Shown piece by piece: positions 1-10,497 of a stretch of 52,817 nt of DNA. The stretch is from Irineochytrium annulatum. Lineage: Eukaryota; Chytridiomycota; Chytridiomycetes; Chytridiales; Chytridiaceae. The DNA lies in NCBI GenBank assembly GCA_027600665.1, contig JADGJL010000057.1, positions 1 through 52,817 of the forward strand. The letters are read 5' to 3'. The notes under the pieces were generated by a model that worked only from the letters and a program-made list of their open reading frames with translations, ran no database searches and had not been told where the DNA came from. Position 1 is the first letter of the stretch; every line of letters begins with the position of its first letter. Position numbers and translations under genes: made by a program.

Positions 1-2812
1 TCCGCTTCCGTCTCCAGATCAAGGAAACCCAAACTCTCTTCTTCCTTCTCAAATTGACAACCCGTGACGTCGATCATTACATCCGCGTCCTGCTCATCTT
101 CCTTATCCTCCTTCAACTTCAACTTCTCAAAAGCTTCCATCATTTCTCCTGTCTCCTTCTCAAAGCGCAACCAGCTGCGGAGGCACATAATCATGCGAAG
201 AGTTTGCTGGACAGTCGGTTACGTTTCGGTGTGCAAACATCCGTCCCTGCAGAGAACGCTCGCTCCGAAGGCGTACTGGTGGCTGGGATACTGAGGTAAG
301 CCCGGGCCATCTTGGATACATTAGGGTAATTCAAATACTGCGACTGAATTGCGTTAGATTTGATTTTCCAAGGAATATTACCTTCCACCAATCCAAGCTC
401 TGTGTCAAAATCTTGGACTGGTCAACCACTCGCAATGTCAGAAGCTGGAGATAATCATCGAGCTCATCAATCGTTTCCTCTTTGTCCTGCAAAAACATCG
501 AATTCATAGCAAGTGTTGAACCAGTGCGCAAACTAGTCGACGATTGAGAAACTGAAGACGAAGATCGAGATAGGGTCATTCCGGACTGACCGCCAATTTC
601 TGCAGTCGATTTCCAATTCTCAAACTCGGCGCGCAATTGTTTACTAAGCAATTAAATGACCCGATTAATGAAAGGAACCTACTTTCCCATCGCGACATCA
701 GTCGCCGACCAGTTCGCAACCTTCCAGTAGTGCGTTTTTACAAAAGGTATCATTACAGTGGAGACAAAGTAGGCCATGCTATCCGTCTTTGCATAATACT
801 TTGCAAGCTTCGAAGTTGCGGCTTCCTGAGCCTTCTTCTGCCACTCCAGCGATTTTATTGCATCCAACCCTCCACCGTCGCATGTATCATGTTGTATACC
901 GGCTCCACGACCCCGCACGTGGGATACTTCGACCCAAATACCAAATTTGTAGCTTCCGTGAATATCGCCAGATTCTCAGCAATCCAACTCAAGATAATCC
1001 AATCCTTCTCATGCAGGCGAAAGTTCCCGATTTTCTCGTCAACGTCGCAATGACGGTTAATAGCATCGTTCGAGGGCCCTCTGCACCATGGCGTGAGTTG
1101 ACGACCACCTGGTTTTGCAATCCAGTATAGGAACAAGCAAGGCCGGCGAGTTCGTCGACGAATCCATGTGCTTTAAGATACTCTGAAATTTTTGCAATCT
1201 TTGCGGAGAAGCGCGGAGCGCGACCACAAGTCTCCTAAGCTGACCAAAAATTAGTCGAACTTTCATTACACGGTAAGACTTACGCAAATTATGACGCTGC
1301 CAGCTTTCCTCTTTCCTTCTTTGCTCTCCTTCACGAGCGCCTTCAAAGCCTTCCTATCTTCTGCGGTTGAAGTGAGATTTCGTAATCCGTCATCATCTCA
1401 ATCTCCGATTTTGGAGAGTACCCAATTTGCGCAAGGAAATCCGCGACTGATTGAGCAAATCGCGTGTCCGGCACAGCTTAGAAACCTCTCTTCAGCAACC
1501 CACTGGCATTTGAGGTCTGTACGCTGATTTATAATGCGCGCGATTTCTTCGGCCATTACAAAATTTGACGATGCGGAGTCTCCCACAATAAACCCCCAAG
1601 CTGGAAACGCAGTTAGCCGACATCAAGAACTTGCAAATTGCTGCAAACAAACCTTGTTGAAGAGATCAAACTGCTGCAGAACGGCTACCAATGCCAATGC
1701 CATGTTCTGCCCACTATGAGGACCGATAAGCTCGGCGAAATCCAGGACAAATTTGCGAATATTCCAGTCTTTATCAATAAAATGTGCAGTAACTCCAAGA
1801 AAAGCCTTTTTGTTCTTGCAAGTCCAAGCGTCACAAGTCAAGTGAATGATGGTGTCTGCAGTGTGCAAAATGTTCTTGATGTCCTCCCTTTTAGCCTCCC
1901 ACATTCTCGTTGCGTATTTCTCTACGGTATTTGCACTTGGAATAGTAGCCGCGGAATACAACACCGAAAATACGGCCTTAATGAACGGATTTTCCACCAC
2001 AGAGAAAGGCTGATCCTCAGCGATAATCCACTTAACCAAGCGGTCCATGAACTCGCCTTGAGTGAAAGGAATCTTAGACTAAGCTTTTAGATTATCTGTG
2101 TGACCGTAAAATCTGACAAACTCACCTTTCCGCCATAGAACTCGGTAATCTTGGAGTCTCCCCTATCCTTATCAGGGTACAGGGTTCGGTAGACTTCCAC
2201 GTGGGCAGATTTCAGATGGTTTTTCATAGTCGTAGTTGACCCCATAGACTTCGTCCTGTCGAATTCCGTGGTGCAATGGTGACACTGGGCAAATCTCTTT
2301 GTTTGCATCACATTTGTCCTGCTGCCGTCCTTGCCTACAAGCTCCACCGCAACATCCTTGGTTACTTGGGAGAAATGTCCCCAAATGACCCCTCGTGGAC
2401 GCTCTGTCTTTTTCTCCTCACTGTAAATATCCAAGATTTCAATACCACGATGCTGAACATGCCGGTCTTACCCCTCCGATTCTCCGTTGCACGTTTACGA
2501 TTCCACCTGAGAAGTATCATCTCACAGATCAATGCGAAGATCGTCTTCATCCTTCTGAGATCGGTCGTCCGTGAAAATCACCGCGTTTTCGTTATCTTCT
2601 TCGTCATTCTCCTCATTAGAGTCACAATCCAATTGATCGCGACGTCGCTTCCCTTTGCTCTTGACCGCGTTTTGCTTCTTACGTGGAAGCACCTCACGGG
2701 TATTCTCCTTCCCAGTCACTGGCTGCGCTCGATTGAAAGTCCTCGTCCTCGTCGATGCGAAGTCGTTTGTCATTGTCTCCATCAAACCGCAGATTGTCCC
2801 TCTGTTTGACAT
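1..2812 (-). mobile_element. hAT-superfamily transposase gene, intron-containing, partial at the left edge and frameshifted
   Basis: Exons read from 2812 towards 1. An acidic and basic N-terminus starts with ATG at 2812. A BED-type zinc finger follows (CHHC pair with HLKSAH, about 2190-2290). Next comes the RNase-H-like catalytic core: LTCDAW carries the first Asp, GDSASSN matches the usual TDNASNN block, and LDCKTRWSST is the conserved linker block. The C-terminal dimerisation domain contains YLSIPATSTPSERAFSAG (about 240-300). At least two GT-AG introns restore the frame exactly, at 2125-2079 (47 bp) and 381-344 (38 bp). After RNRLSSKLFA at about 191 the frame shifts by one base and resumes with MIMCLRSWLRFEKE, so the dimerisation domain looks disrupted, probably by a one-base deletion. 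A gene finder could hide this behind a false 38 bp intron. The acidic tail runs off the window. Family hAT is secure; activity of this copy is doubtful. Confidence 0.88.
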
Positions 2813-2854
2813 GAAAGAACAAAGTTAGCTAGCGTTGATAATATATATTGAACC

Positions 2855-3112
2855 AGATCCGAACCGGATCGGATCCGGATCGGACTGGAAAAATGCTTCT
2901 AGTCCGTCGGATCTCAAATTAACTCCAGTCCGAGTCCGACGGACTGAGAGCAAGATAATTTTTCAATCCGACGGACTCGGACTCGGATTATCCGATCCGA
3001 CGGATAATCCGAATCGGACTGACTCGGACTTGAAAAATAGGCGATCCGAGTCCGAATTTTCGGCCCGGATCGGAGCGGATTTTGGACCTGGTCCAATCCG
3101 CTGCGAGCACTA
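2855..3112. repeat. TCCGA/GATCCG-rich block, probable hAT subterminal repeats and terminus
   Basis: About 250 bp directly upstream of the transposase start is built from short variants of GATCCG, TCCGAC and CGGACT in both orientations, including local palindromes such as the GATCCGGATCGGATCC type near 2867. hAT transposases are known to bind short subterminal repeats beside the terminal inverted repeat. On the minus strand a plausible end of the element, TAGTGCTCGCAGCGG, begins at 3112, at the edge of the block. The matching end and the 8 bp target duplication lie outside the window, so the boundary is inferred. Confidence 0.6.
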
Positions 3113-4266
3113 AGCCCACTATAACAGACTTGATCAAATAACAAAACGACGGTTTTTACCTGATACCCGTTGACCCATATGCATAGAATACCCATCATTG
3201 ATTCCACTGTCCTTCTACTCTCCTGAGACCACGCCCTATTGAGCCTCCTGCTGGCACGAGGTGTCGCCAGGCGCACCGAGCGAGTGTGCGTCGTCCGACT
3301 GGCTCCAGGTGGGTTGTATCAGATCCCCTCTTTTGGGTCGAGCTGTATCGACGCGAGACTGTGTCGGGGCCGGATGAGATGATGGCGGGCCGGAGCTAAC
3401 CGAACAGATACGCGCAAAAATAGTTGGAGCGAGGAACATCACTGGAGAGATAGGAGCGACGTGGACCGACTCCGCTGTGTCGTGTCAGCACACGGTACGG
3501 GAACGAGCTATGCCCTAGGCTAGATCCGCTGAGGCTCGGATGACACAACAATCTGTTGTGATTACGGTATTACCTTTCTTTATTGTTGCTTGGCTCCATT
3601 ACTGTGATATGTTCGGATTTCTTCTTGTCTCGTTACTTTCCTTTCAGTCTTTTCTGTTATTTCCTTTATTCCCATTGTTACCTTATATTAGGATACGCCT
3701 CCGCCCACAACTACAAGCTCACCGGCGCCAACCCTCTGCGGATAACGGTTACCTTGCCGTTTGGGTTCGAGCGCTATCACTAACATCTACATTTACACTT
3801 ACACTTCCATTTACATATATCAAAGCTCATTCAACACCACCTTGCAGGCGCACATCTCGGAGCGGTGACTTGAACGGTGCATAATGAGCACATGTCACGT
3901 GAACTCTGTATCTTCTTCATTCTACATTTTACACGGATGTTTGTGGGTCGGAGGCACTGTGAACCCGGCTGTGACTTCACAATCGGCAGCTTTGCCAAGC
4001 CACTTTGGTTCCTAGTCTTAGCAAATTTACTTTTTATCCTAACTCAAGTTACGACCATTTTATCACATTACAATGCTAGTCGAAATTGTAGCCGACAATG
4101 ACGTCCGATAAGATGAAAAGTTAGAATATCACTTTAGTTCACTTCACCTATGAACACTACTTATAGAACTTAATCTTTTTGGACCAAGTTGCTTTTGCTG
4201 TTTGAGATTTGTTTCACTTACCTTTCTAAGTAGTAGTGGAAACTTCTCCGCCACTTTGCCGGCATT
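3113..4266. other. Non-coding stretch between transposon remnants
   Basis: No gene can be supported. Short ORFs on both strands lack domains and biased codon use. The stretch changes from GC-rich (3230-3500) to T-rich (3580-3690) to AT-rich (4080-4260), which suggests several unrelated insertions. A simple ACATTTACACTTACACTTCC tract lies at about 3785-3810. Nothing else was recognised. Confidence 0.5.
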
Positions 4267-4445
4267 TGTTAGATGTCATTATATTATAGGTTAATACTTT
4301 TAAGTTCTGCTAGGATTAGCCAACAAAAGAACTAGTATAAAAGGCTAGTGTCCTAAGTAGAGAGCACGTATACAGAGCAATAAAACAGCCGATTAAACAA
4401 AAAGAGCGTACTCACGTACAGCCGAGTCCCTGCGCATATCCTCAC
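4267..4445 (+). mobile_element. Possible solo LTR
   Basis: The segment begins TGTTAG and ends CACA. It contains a TATA box (TATAAAAGG, 4336-4344) and, about 40 bp later, AATAAA (4379-4384). This is the order of signals expected in a short Copia-type LTR of about 180 bp. Its right end abuts a fragment of the dispersed repeat family described below. I could not find a convincing 5 bp target duplication (GCATT on the left, TACAG on the right), so this may be a recombined or truncated LTR, or an unrelated promoter-like sequence. Confidence 0.4.
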
Positions 4446-4563
4446 ATACAGCACCCAGTCAATCCACTCGGAGTTATCCCTGCGGACGGTCGTATAGTAA
4501 AGCATGGCGGGAAGAGGTTTCTGACTATCACGTGTGACGGCCAGATTGTCCTCCCCACTAACA
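4446..4563 (-). repeat. Inverted fragment of the dispersed repeat family
   Basis: Read on the minus strand, this stretch matches the start of the repeat copies at 4617 and 24432, including TTAGTGGGGAGGACAATCTG and GCTTTACTATACGACCGTCC. With the copy starting at 4617 it forms an imperfect palindrome with arms of about 110 bp and a spacer of about 55 bp. Confidence 0.75.
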
Positions 4564-4616
4564 CCCTAGGCCATCTGGTTGCCCTACCACGGTTTCCGAC
4601 GTCCACATCGCCGGGA

Positions 4617-5512
4617 GGTGTTGGTGGGGAAGGCAATCTGGCCATCATCCGTGGTAGTCAGAAACCTCTTCCCGCCGTGCTTTACTATACGACCGTCCGA
4701 ATTGACAGGGTGCTGTGTGACCAAAGTGGCTTGGAAAATTGCCGATACAGCTTTCCAATGCCCTCTGCGGGACCATCCTGGCTGGAGGGCCACTGTGCTC
4801 GCAGCCACAGAGCAACCTCATATTCCCATCCGATGGCGAAGAGCAGGTATGACGCCGAGTCACATTTCAATCCTAGGTAGGTACCGTCCCGACAATGGAA
4901 GCGCCCCTCCTCCGGGAGAGGTATCATCACCCCGGCTGAGCGACTGCGTTTATTACGTGTACTGTTAGTAACCACTCGTGGTTAGCGCCAATTGCAAGGC
5001 GCACTACGGGATCAACTCCGGCAAAGTACCACCTCCCGAGCACTTGAGTATGGCTACGCTGTCACTGTTGGACGGGGACATCATCACAACGACGAGATAC
5101 GGAAAGCCCGGCGTGGCTTGCCCTACAAGGGATGTGAAGTTCCTTCACGCCCGCGTCCTCGAGGCCTTTGATCAATGACGGATGGATGGCGAGTCAAATC
5201 CCTTCATCGTCCCATATGGTCATTGACGGCAAAAACCTCTTCGACTTGTTGTATCATGCCCTTCATCGCTTCAGCGATACGCGTGGTGTGCCCAGTGGCA
5301 ACCCAAGGCCCTACTACAAGTAGGCGCTACGGGTGGGAGGTTCAACACCTTCGACACCACCTCGAATATATCTTTGCGCCAACATGGCCTTCACAACGGA
5401 CAAGCATTGCGCTACAAACTTTACTGTTTTTTCACACCTGAGAGCAACACTTACAAACTTACGTCGGAGCTACGATTCCGCCGCTTAACAGAAAAGGGAC
5501 CGCAACAAATGT
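4617..5512 (-). repeat. Dispersed repeat copy R1, about 0.9 kb, with decayed minus-strand coding
   Basis: Colinear with 24432-25362 over nearly its whole length, with many substitutions and small indels. Both copies start with a GTGGGGA...AATCTGGCC block and end near AAGGGACC. On the minus strand the two copies preserve similar peptides although frames are broken: SDGRIVKHGGKRFLTTTDDG, GWEYEVALWLRAQWPSSQDG, VMIPLPEEGRFHCRDGTYLG and ATGHTTRIAEAMKGMI. This pattern points to an old protein-coding mobile element. I do not recognise the protein family and see no transposase or reverse-transcriptase motif. Confidence 0.75.
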
Positions 5513-6052
5513 TACTTCATATATGTCGTGGATCGTCAGTTCGGTTTGGTTCAAATACTTGCCTCTTGGTCTATGATCGTTGGATGTCGACGGTACTCTC
5601 TTTTTTTCTTTCTTGACAGCCCTCTGGTTGATTGGGGAGCCTTTGGGTTGCAGTTTGTTGCCTTTGATACCTTGTTATGTTTGCGGTGCCTATTCCCGTT
5701 GTTGCCGGCTGAGTTCCGGTGCGGTCGTCAGGCTTGCTGCCTCTCTTCAATTTTGATATTCTTCTTGCCAAATGCTGTTTCTGTCATTGTCAATCAGGCG
5801 TCGGATTATGCAATTTACACTTTGTCGCCGCTCTTACCAGATTCGCTTTCTCCTTTTGCCACAGAGACTCTTTTTTATCGTCACGTTGCAATAAACAAGT
5901 TGAAAAATCATCAAGAAATGGAATCAGTTTTATTGATATCGACAGCAGATTGGGCAAAGGGCTGTCATGGTGAAGCTAATTCTGGCTCGTCCATTATTTG
6001 AGTCTCATTACATGTGAATCTCAACGTTTTTTTTGCTGAGCATATAGAGAGG
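5513..6052. other. Intergenic stretch upstream of the C2H2 gene
   Basis: No ORF with recognisable content. It is T-rich at about 5600-5640 and 5740-5800. The last 50 bases, including a run of eight T near 6030, precede the first ATG of the zinc-finger gene and presumably hold its 5' leader and promoter. Confidence 0.45.
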
Positions 6053-7781
6053 ATGGACTTGCCACTCCCAGACGACATCGCGGCCCTCATCCCGGCCCAC
6101 CAAGAGGCCCTGGCCGCCCTCCAAGCTGTCATAGCTCAGGCCTCTGCGCCCGTCAATCCCGGAGACGATTCGGCCACAGATGCCGGCGCTGCCCTCATCC
6201 TCTCCCTCGCAAACGCCGCCGCCGCCGTCCCCGGGGACGACCGCACGGGCTCGGACTCGACAGCCGAGGGGATGGTGGAGGCCGCCGCGGCCCTGATCGC
6301 CGCCGCGGTCTCGGGCATGCAGCCGATCCCGCACCAGCCGAACGAGGTCTACGAGGACGCCATGGAGACCGAGCCCACGGCGCCGGGCGGCGCCGTTGAA
6401 CCCTTGGCGGTCGCGATGGCGAGGCAGTTCACGATGGCGGGCTTGTTCCCTTTCTCGGTTATGGACAATTCAGGAGGAGGCCACGACCTGGCCGCGGTGG
6501 CAGCGGCCGTGGCCGGTGCGGCCGCCAGTGCAGCGGGTGAATACGCTACAATCTGGGGTTGGCGGGGGTGCGATTGTGATTACTGAATTCTTGTCGAATG
6601 AACCAGGATCAGAGGACGGGGCGGCGGCTGCGATCATCAACTCGCTCTCGATGAACTCGGCCGCTGAGAATGCTCAGATGGCTCAAATGGCCCAGGCGAA
6701 GGGGACGGGACCGAAGCGGAAAAAGAAGGAAAAGCCTCAACAAAAGGGTCGAGGGACTTCCGCGGAGCCGTTGGCGGTCGCTTCGTTGGGTGTGCCGGCA
6801 ACCGTCGCGAAGAAGCAACCACGGAAGAAGGGGAAGGCACCGGCAGTAGAGACCGCGGCGATCACAGCGGACGGTGGGGCCTTCGCGGCGGCTGCCGCGG
6901 CCGCGGCCGCAGCGGCAGCGGCGTCCGTCATCTCGCTTCAACCTTCGCAGTCGACGCTCCTTTGCAGCGAGATCGACTCCGCACTGGAAGAACTTGCCGC
7001 CGCCGGAGCGAACTCAGATGCCCACGGGGACGTTGACGGGGAGACGCCGGAGGGTCACCTGGCGTTGCCTCGGCCGGCTCCGCCGTTGGCTATAAGCAGA
7101 GATGGAGGGATGGCCACACCGCCGCGGACACCTTCCGGGGCAGTCGAAGCGTCGGCGTCAACGGATGGCGGCGTGCACGACCCGGAGAGGGACGGCGCGG
7201 CGGCGCAAAATGCGGACGGTTTGGAGGAAGGGGAGACGCCGAAGGGTAAATATAAGTGCGATCAATGCCACCGAGCCTTCGCGAGGCTGTACAACCTCAA
7301 CAGTCACGTCCGGACGCACCAGAACTTCCGACCGTTTGATTGCCCACACTGCGATCAGAAGTTTGCGAGGTAACTGCAATCACGGTTTTGTTGGCGACAC
7401 AGGCTGACGGCTGCGTTCTGTAGGAAACACGATCTTAACCGGCACGTCAAAACGCATTCGAAAGAGAAACCGCATACTTGCAAAATTTGTGGGCGGGAGT
7501 TTGCGAGGTTACTTTTGTTGTGTTGGATTAGTGAGGATGATCGCTGACTTAACAATACCATTTTTATCCTTAGACGCGACGCGTTGCGGCGGCACGAGAA
7601 TATGAACCCCGAAGGCAAGAAGCTCCACTGCTTGCCGGGCGGCGCCGACAATCGTGCACCCTCGGAGGACCACGATGGATCCGCGGAGGGCCTAGCGGCG
7701 GCCCAGGTGATTGCCGCCATCGCCGCGGCCCACGCACAAGCTGCACTCGCCGCTGCTTCCGTCACCATGCATACCGTTTGA
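6053..7781 (+). CDS. C2H2 zinc-finger protein with Ala-rich N-terminus
   Basis: Four exons (6053-6536, 6607-7369, 7424-7507, 7574-7781) join to 512 codons with GT-AG introns of 70, 54 and 66 bp. The start is the first ATG in frame; the reading frame opens earlier only through a GTG. The first about 400 residues are low-complexity Ala/Gly/Asp-rich, with a basic KRKKKEKPQQKGR stretch and a run of about 14 Ala near 6885-6927. Three C2H2 fingers follow: CDQC...HVRTH, CPHC...HVKTH and CKICGREFARRDALRRH. The third has no His or Cys at the usual spacing after RRH, only HC eleven residues later, so it may not fold normally. The last two introns each interrupt a finger after the same FAR motif. It is probably a nuclear DNA-binding regulator; its target is unknown. 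Confidence 0.85.
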
Positions 7782-7968
7782 TTAGAGAGAAGAGAAAACG
7801 CCCTATTTAACCGCATATCCAAACTCGTGTGTGTATCGGCCACCAAGCGTCTTTTGCACATCTAAATATAATATTGTATATTGCTATTACTGTTGAGCCT
7901 GGGAACTCGAGTCCCTGAAATATTCTACGTTTTAATACACATGCAATACCGCCATTACTTCACGAACA

Positions 7969-8583
7969 TCATCTCTTCCCTCCTTTTGCATCAACCTCCG
8001 CGCGTGTCCGGTGATGATGCAAGCCGTATCTCAGGGCCGCCATTTTGACTGCATCAAGAGATGGTGTACCCGTTCTCCGAAGCCCCTGTCTCGGGGACGC
8101 GAGCAGAGTAACGCCGCCCTTCAACATGAACGTCGGCGTCTCCTTGTACAAACAGGTATCCTTCCTCCGCTGCGCCCTCGGTCCAGTTCCCAACAGTCCC
8201 TTCAATATCTTTCTTGAGCATCTCCTCACTATCCGCGCGATCCTCCGAGCGACCCGAGACGTGCAAAGCTCCACCAGCAGAAAGCCGACACACAGAGCGC
8301 CTAGGCCGAGATTGACGGGTCTTGGGCAGGTGACGTGGCCTCGATCCACTGAGGGTCCGGTCCTCCAGGCCCAGCTCGTCCGAACGATCGAGCTGGTCGT
8401 CGCGACGGCGGAGACCATGAGCCAGGAAGATGCGGTTGGTAGGGAAGCATTGGCGGTGAGGGGGAGGACGACGAGGTGGTGGATGATGGTGGAGAGAGGC
8501 ATCGGGGAGAAAATCGGCAGAGTAAATTGACAGATCAAGCGAATGGAAGCGCGCTGGGCACACCAGGACTTCCATCTTTTCAT
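7969..8583 (-). CDS. Uncertain hypothetical ORF
   Basis: A 204-codon minus-strand ORF begins with ATG at 8583; a later in-frame MPLSTIIHHLVVLPL could be the real start with a signal-like hydrophobic stretch. A second hydrophobic stretch is LGLGALCVGFLLVELC. A minus-strand ORF in another frame (8590-8054) also has coding-like codon texture near its end (GDADVHVEGRRYSARVPETG), and a plus-strand ORF (8045-8530) overlaps too. At most one of these is real, or parts of two are joined by an intron. No family was recognised. Confidence 0.3.
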   Translation of the reverse strand: MKRWKSWCAQRASIRLICQFTLPIFSPMPLSTIIHHLVVLPLTANASLPTASSWLMVSAVATTSSIVRTSWAWRTGPSVDRGHVTCPRPVNLGLGALCVGFLLVELCTSRVARRIARIVRRCSRKILKGLLGTGPRAQRRKDTCLYKETPTFMLKGGVTLLASPRQGLRRTGTPSLDAVKMAALRYGLHHHRTRAEVDAKGGKR

Positions 8584-8590
8584 CTTGCAT

Positions 8591-9182
8591 GTATCAGGAT
8601 GAGGAATGCAGCTTTGAATTCAACTGGCTTCACCAATGTAATTGCGGCCTGACGCGTCGATCGCCGGATCATTTGTTTAAATGTGCAAGGTGAACTGACA
8701 AGGTGGCTCCTTGTCAGCTAAGGGAATTACTTCGAAAGAAGACACCCATGCTGTCTGCTCAACTGATCGTTGTTCCTCACATTTCTATACTTCTTTGTGT
8801 GTGATTAACCGTTCATTCTTGTATGCTCCATCTCCATGTTTCCGGCGTGTTGGTTCACCAAGGGTCAAACTAGCTCCCACTTGTTTGTTCTTCATGCTTC
8901 CAGGCAACTCCATTGGCTTTTGCACAGGATCTTTGGTCGCACTTCAGGGAGATTTGTAGTATGGCCACTCTCAAGTACGTCCTTGCGCATCTCGCTTTTA
9001 CAAGCACAGGACGTTTGTTCCTCCAAATTTCTATTCTGTAAGGCATCTCATTGATAAACGTCACATTGTTGAAGGGGTGGACAATCTGGACTTCACTCAT
9101 TCACCAGAAGACTCTGCTACGGGTTAAGCGGGTAAACTTGCTTACACGACAGGCATGTGCTGGAAATTTAACAAGGGTAACC
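8591..9182. other. Stretch with no supportable gene
   Basis: Short ORFs only. On the minus strand about 9050-8990 reads PYRIEIWRNKRPVL, faintly reminiscent of the Copia integrase block before the RVFG motif, but the following residues do not match and I do not call it. Composition is close to 47% GC, lower than in the neighbouring genes. Confidence 0.35.
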
Positions 9183-9921
9183 CTACCATTTTACCATTGG
9201 TATCATTGTAGCATGTATGACAATTATGGGATTTGACACCGCCGTGGTAGCGGGTCTCCACAGGTGGCGCAAAAGAAAGCCAAATCCCAGCAGCCCATTG
9301 GGAAGGTTCTTTGTTGCGAGAATATGTTTGCCCTTGTGGTGTTGCCAGCGGTGCTCGATCAAGTCCCACGGCGAACCGTAGTTGATGTTCGGGCATGCAT
9401 CTGACAGGTGCCCGTAGCCCCAGTATCTGTAGCAGAGGGTGCAGCGCTCGTGGCTAGTGCTGAGGCAGAATCGACACGGGTTGCTGGTTGAGAGTAATCC
9501 GGTTGGATCGCAGCAGCAGCGGTTCTGAATGGCCTGTTGTGCCTTCCGAGTTGCCACCGGGCCCTTCGTCTGATGCAGAGTGTCCTTTATTCCACCGTTG
9601 CATCCCTCTGACGCGCCATTGGATCCAGCTGCCACCCTTCCCTTTACTGCCTTTACTGACTTTGACCTTGCCCCCAGGCTTGCTGCTGCCCTTCCCATGT
9701 CCGCGTGGCCACCGTGGCTTGAAACGAGGTTGACAGAGCCCGAACGGACGGCTGACGCGTCGATGTTCTGTAGGATTGCCCATGATTGTATCGCTCTTGT
9801 TCATCTTCGGAGGGTTGCTTGAGCGAGTCCCGACGCGCGTCCGCAGGTGAGGTGTCGGTGGAGTGGGGGAAGCCAACAAGGTAGGATGGGATGGAGGTAC
9901 TGCACCTCCCACCTCCAGCAA
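9183..9921 (-). mobile_element. Retroelement gag/ORF1-like remnant with zinc-knuckle motifs
   Basis: Two overlapping minus-strand frames (9921-9454 and 9698-9183) give a Pro/Ser-rich start (MLEVGGAVPPSHPTLLASP), a Lys/Gly-rich basic linker (KVSKGSKGKGG) and then Cys/His clusters CRFCLSTSHERC and CTLCYRYWGYGHLSDAC. The order basic linker then CCHC-like knuckles is typical of gag or non-LTR ORF1 nucleic-acid-binding proteins. The second knuckle has Tyr where the second Cys is expected unless the preceding CTLC pair serves. No polymerase follows. The frame break suggests a decayed copy; a host zinc-knuckle gene is the alternative. Confidence 0.45.
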
Positions 9922-10497
9922 ACAGGTGTATTACACCTGGCTGGAGGCTGCCACTAGGCTCCCATCAGATCGCAAAAAGCGATGGGATCAGTGATGCTAA
10001 CGGTGATCAGTGATGTTAATCAGTGATCACAGAAGGTGTTAGTGGTCAAACATAGGAATAAGCCGCGCCAGGCTAAATGCCTGTACAGCTGTGACTCTTT
10101 GCAAGGCCGAGAGACTTAGTGGCTGAGAGGCCGAGCGTCGGGAACTTGTGCACAGTGAAAGCAATCCGCTGGAGCACATCCAGCGCGAGAACAGTTATAA
10201 AGAATTGAATGCATGAGATTCAGGATTCAAACGCAGTTGCTCAGCTATGATGAATCTACGTCCATCTGCTGCCTGAGCATCGGGAGCACAGGGCAGAGTG
10301 TCATGCACCCTGCTGGCCATGTGCTGCTAAAGGCACAGGGGGATGCTCCGTTGCTCTGGTGCTGCTGGCCAGAAGTTAAGATGGTTCAGCCAGAGGCGAC
10401 CGTACGGAGACCACCCTCGGCGTTGCAAAATATAGCATCTTACCGGCGCACAACGGCGCATTCAGTTGCAGGTCGATGGTGGCACGCTAGGACGTAG
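9922..10497. other. Non-coding stretch with short ATCAGTGAT repeats
   Basis: Three copies of ATCAGTGAT occur at 9987, 10006 and 10019. Just before them is a small hairpin (ATCGC-AAAAA-GCGAT, about 9968-9982). No gene was recognised; the short ORF at 10213-10497 has no homology I can see. Confidence 0.4.

Noticed and set aside
185..240. A 38 bp GT-AG intron spanning the hAT frame break
   Set aside because: It would delete part of the conserved dimerisation helix; a one-base deletion keeps family spacing and is simpler.
637..2809. Plus-strand ORFs across 637-2809
   Set aside because: They lie opposite the hAT transposase exons, which carry clear domain motifs and exact introns on the minus strand.
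3760..3790. B-box-like GGGTTCGAG suggesting a tRNA gene
   Set aside because: The sequence does not end in the required CC and no acceptor stem or A box can be placed around it.
8870..9100. Possible Copia integrase fragment (PYRIEIWRNKRPVL)
   Set aside because: Only a short stretch resembles the family and the next conserved motif is missing.
10213..10260. GGATTCAAACG resembling a tRNA T arm
   Set aside because: No cloverleaf can be drawn from flanking bases.
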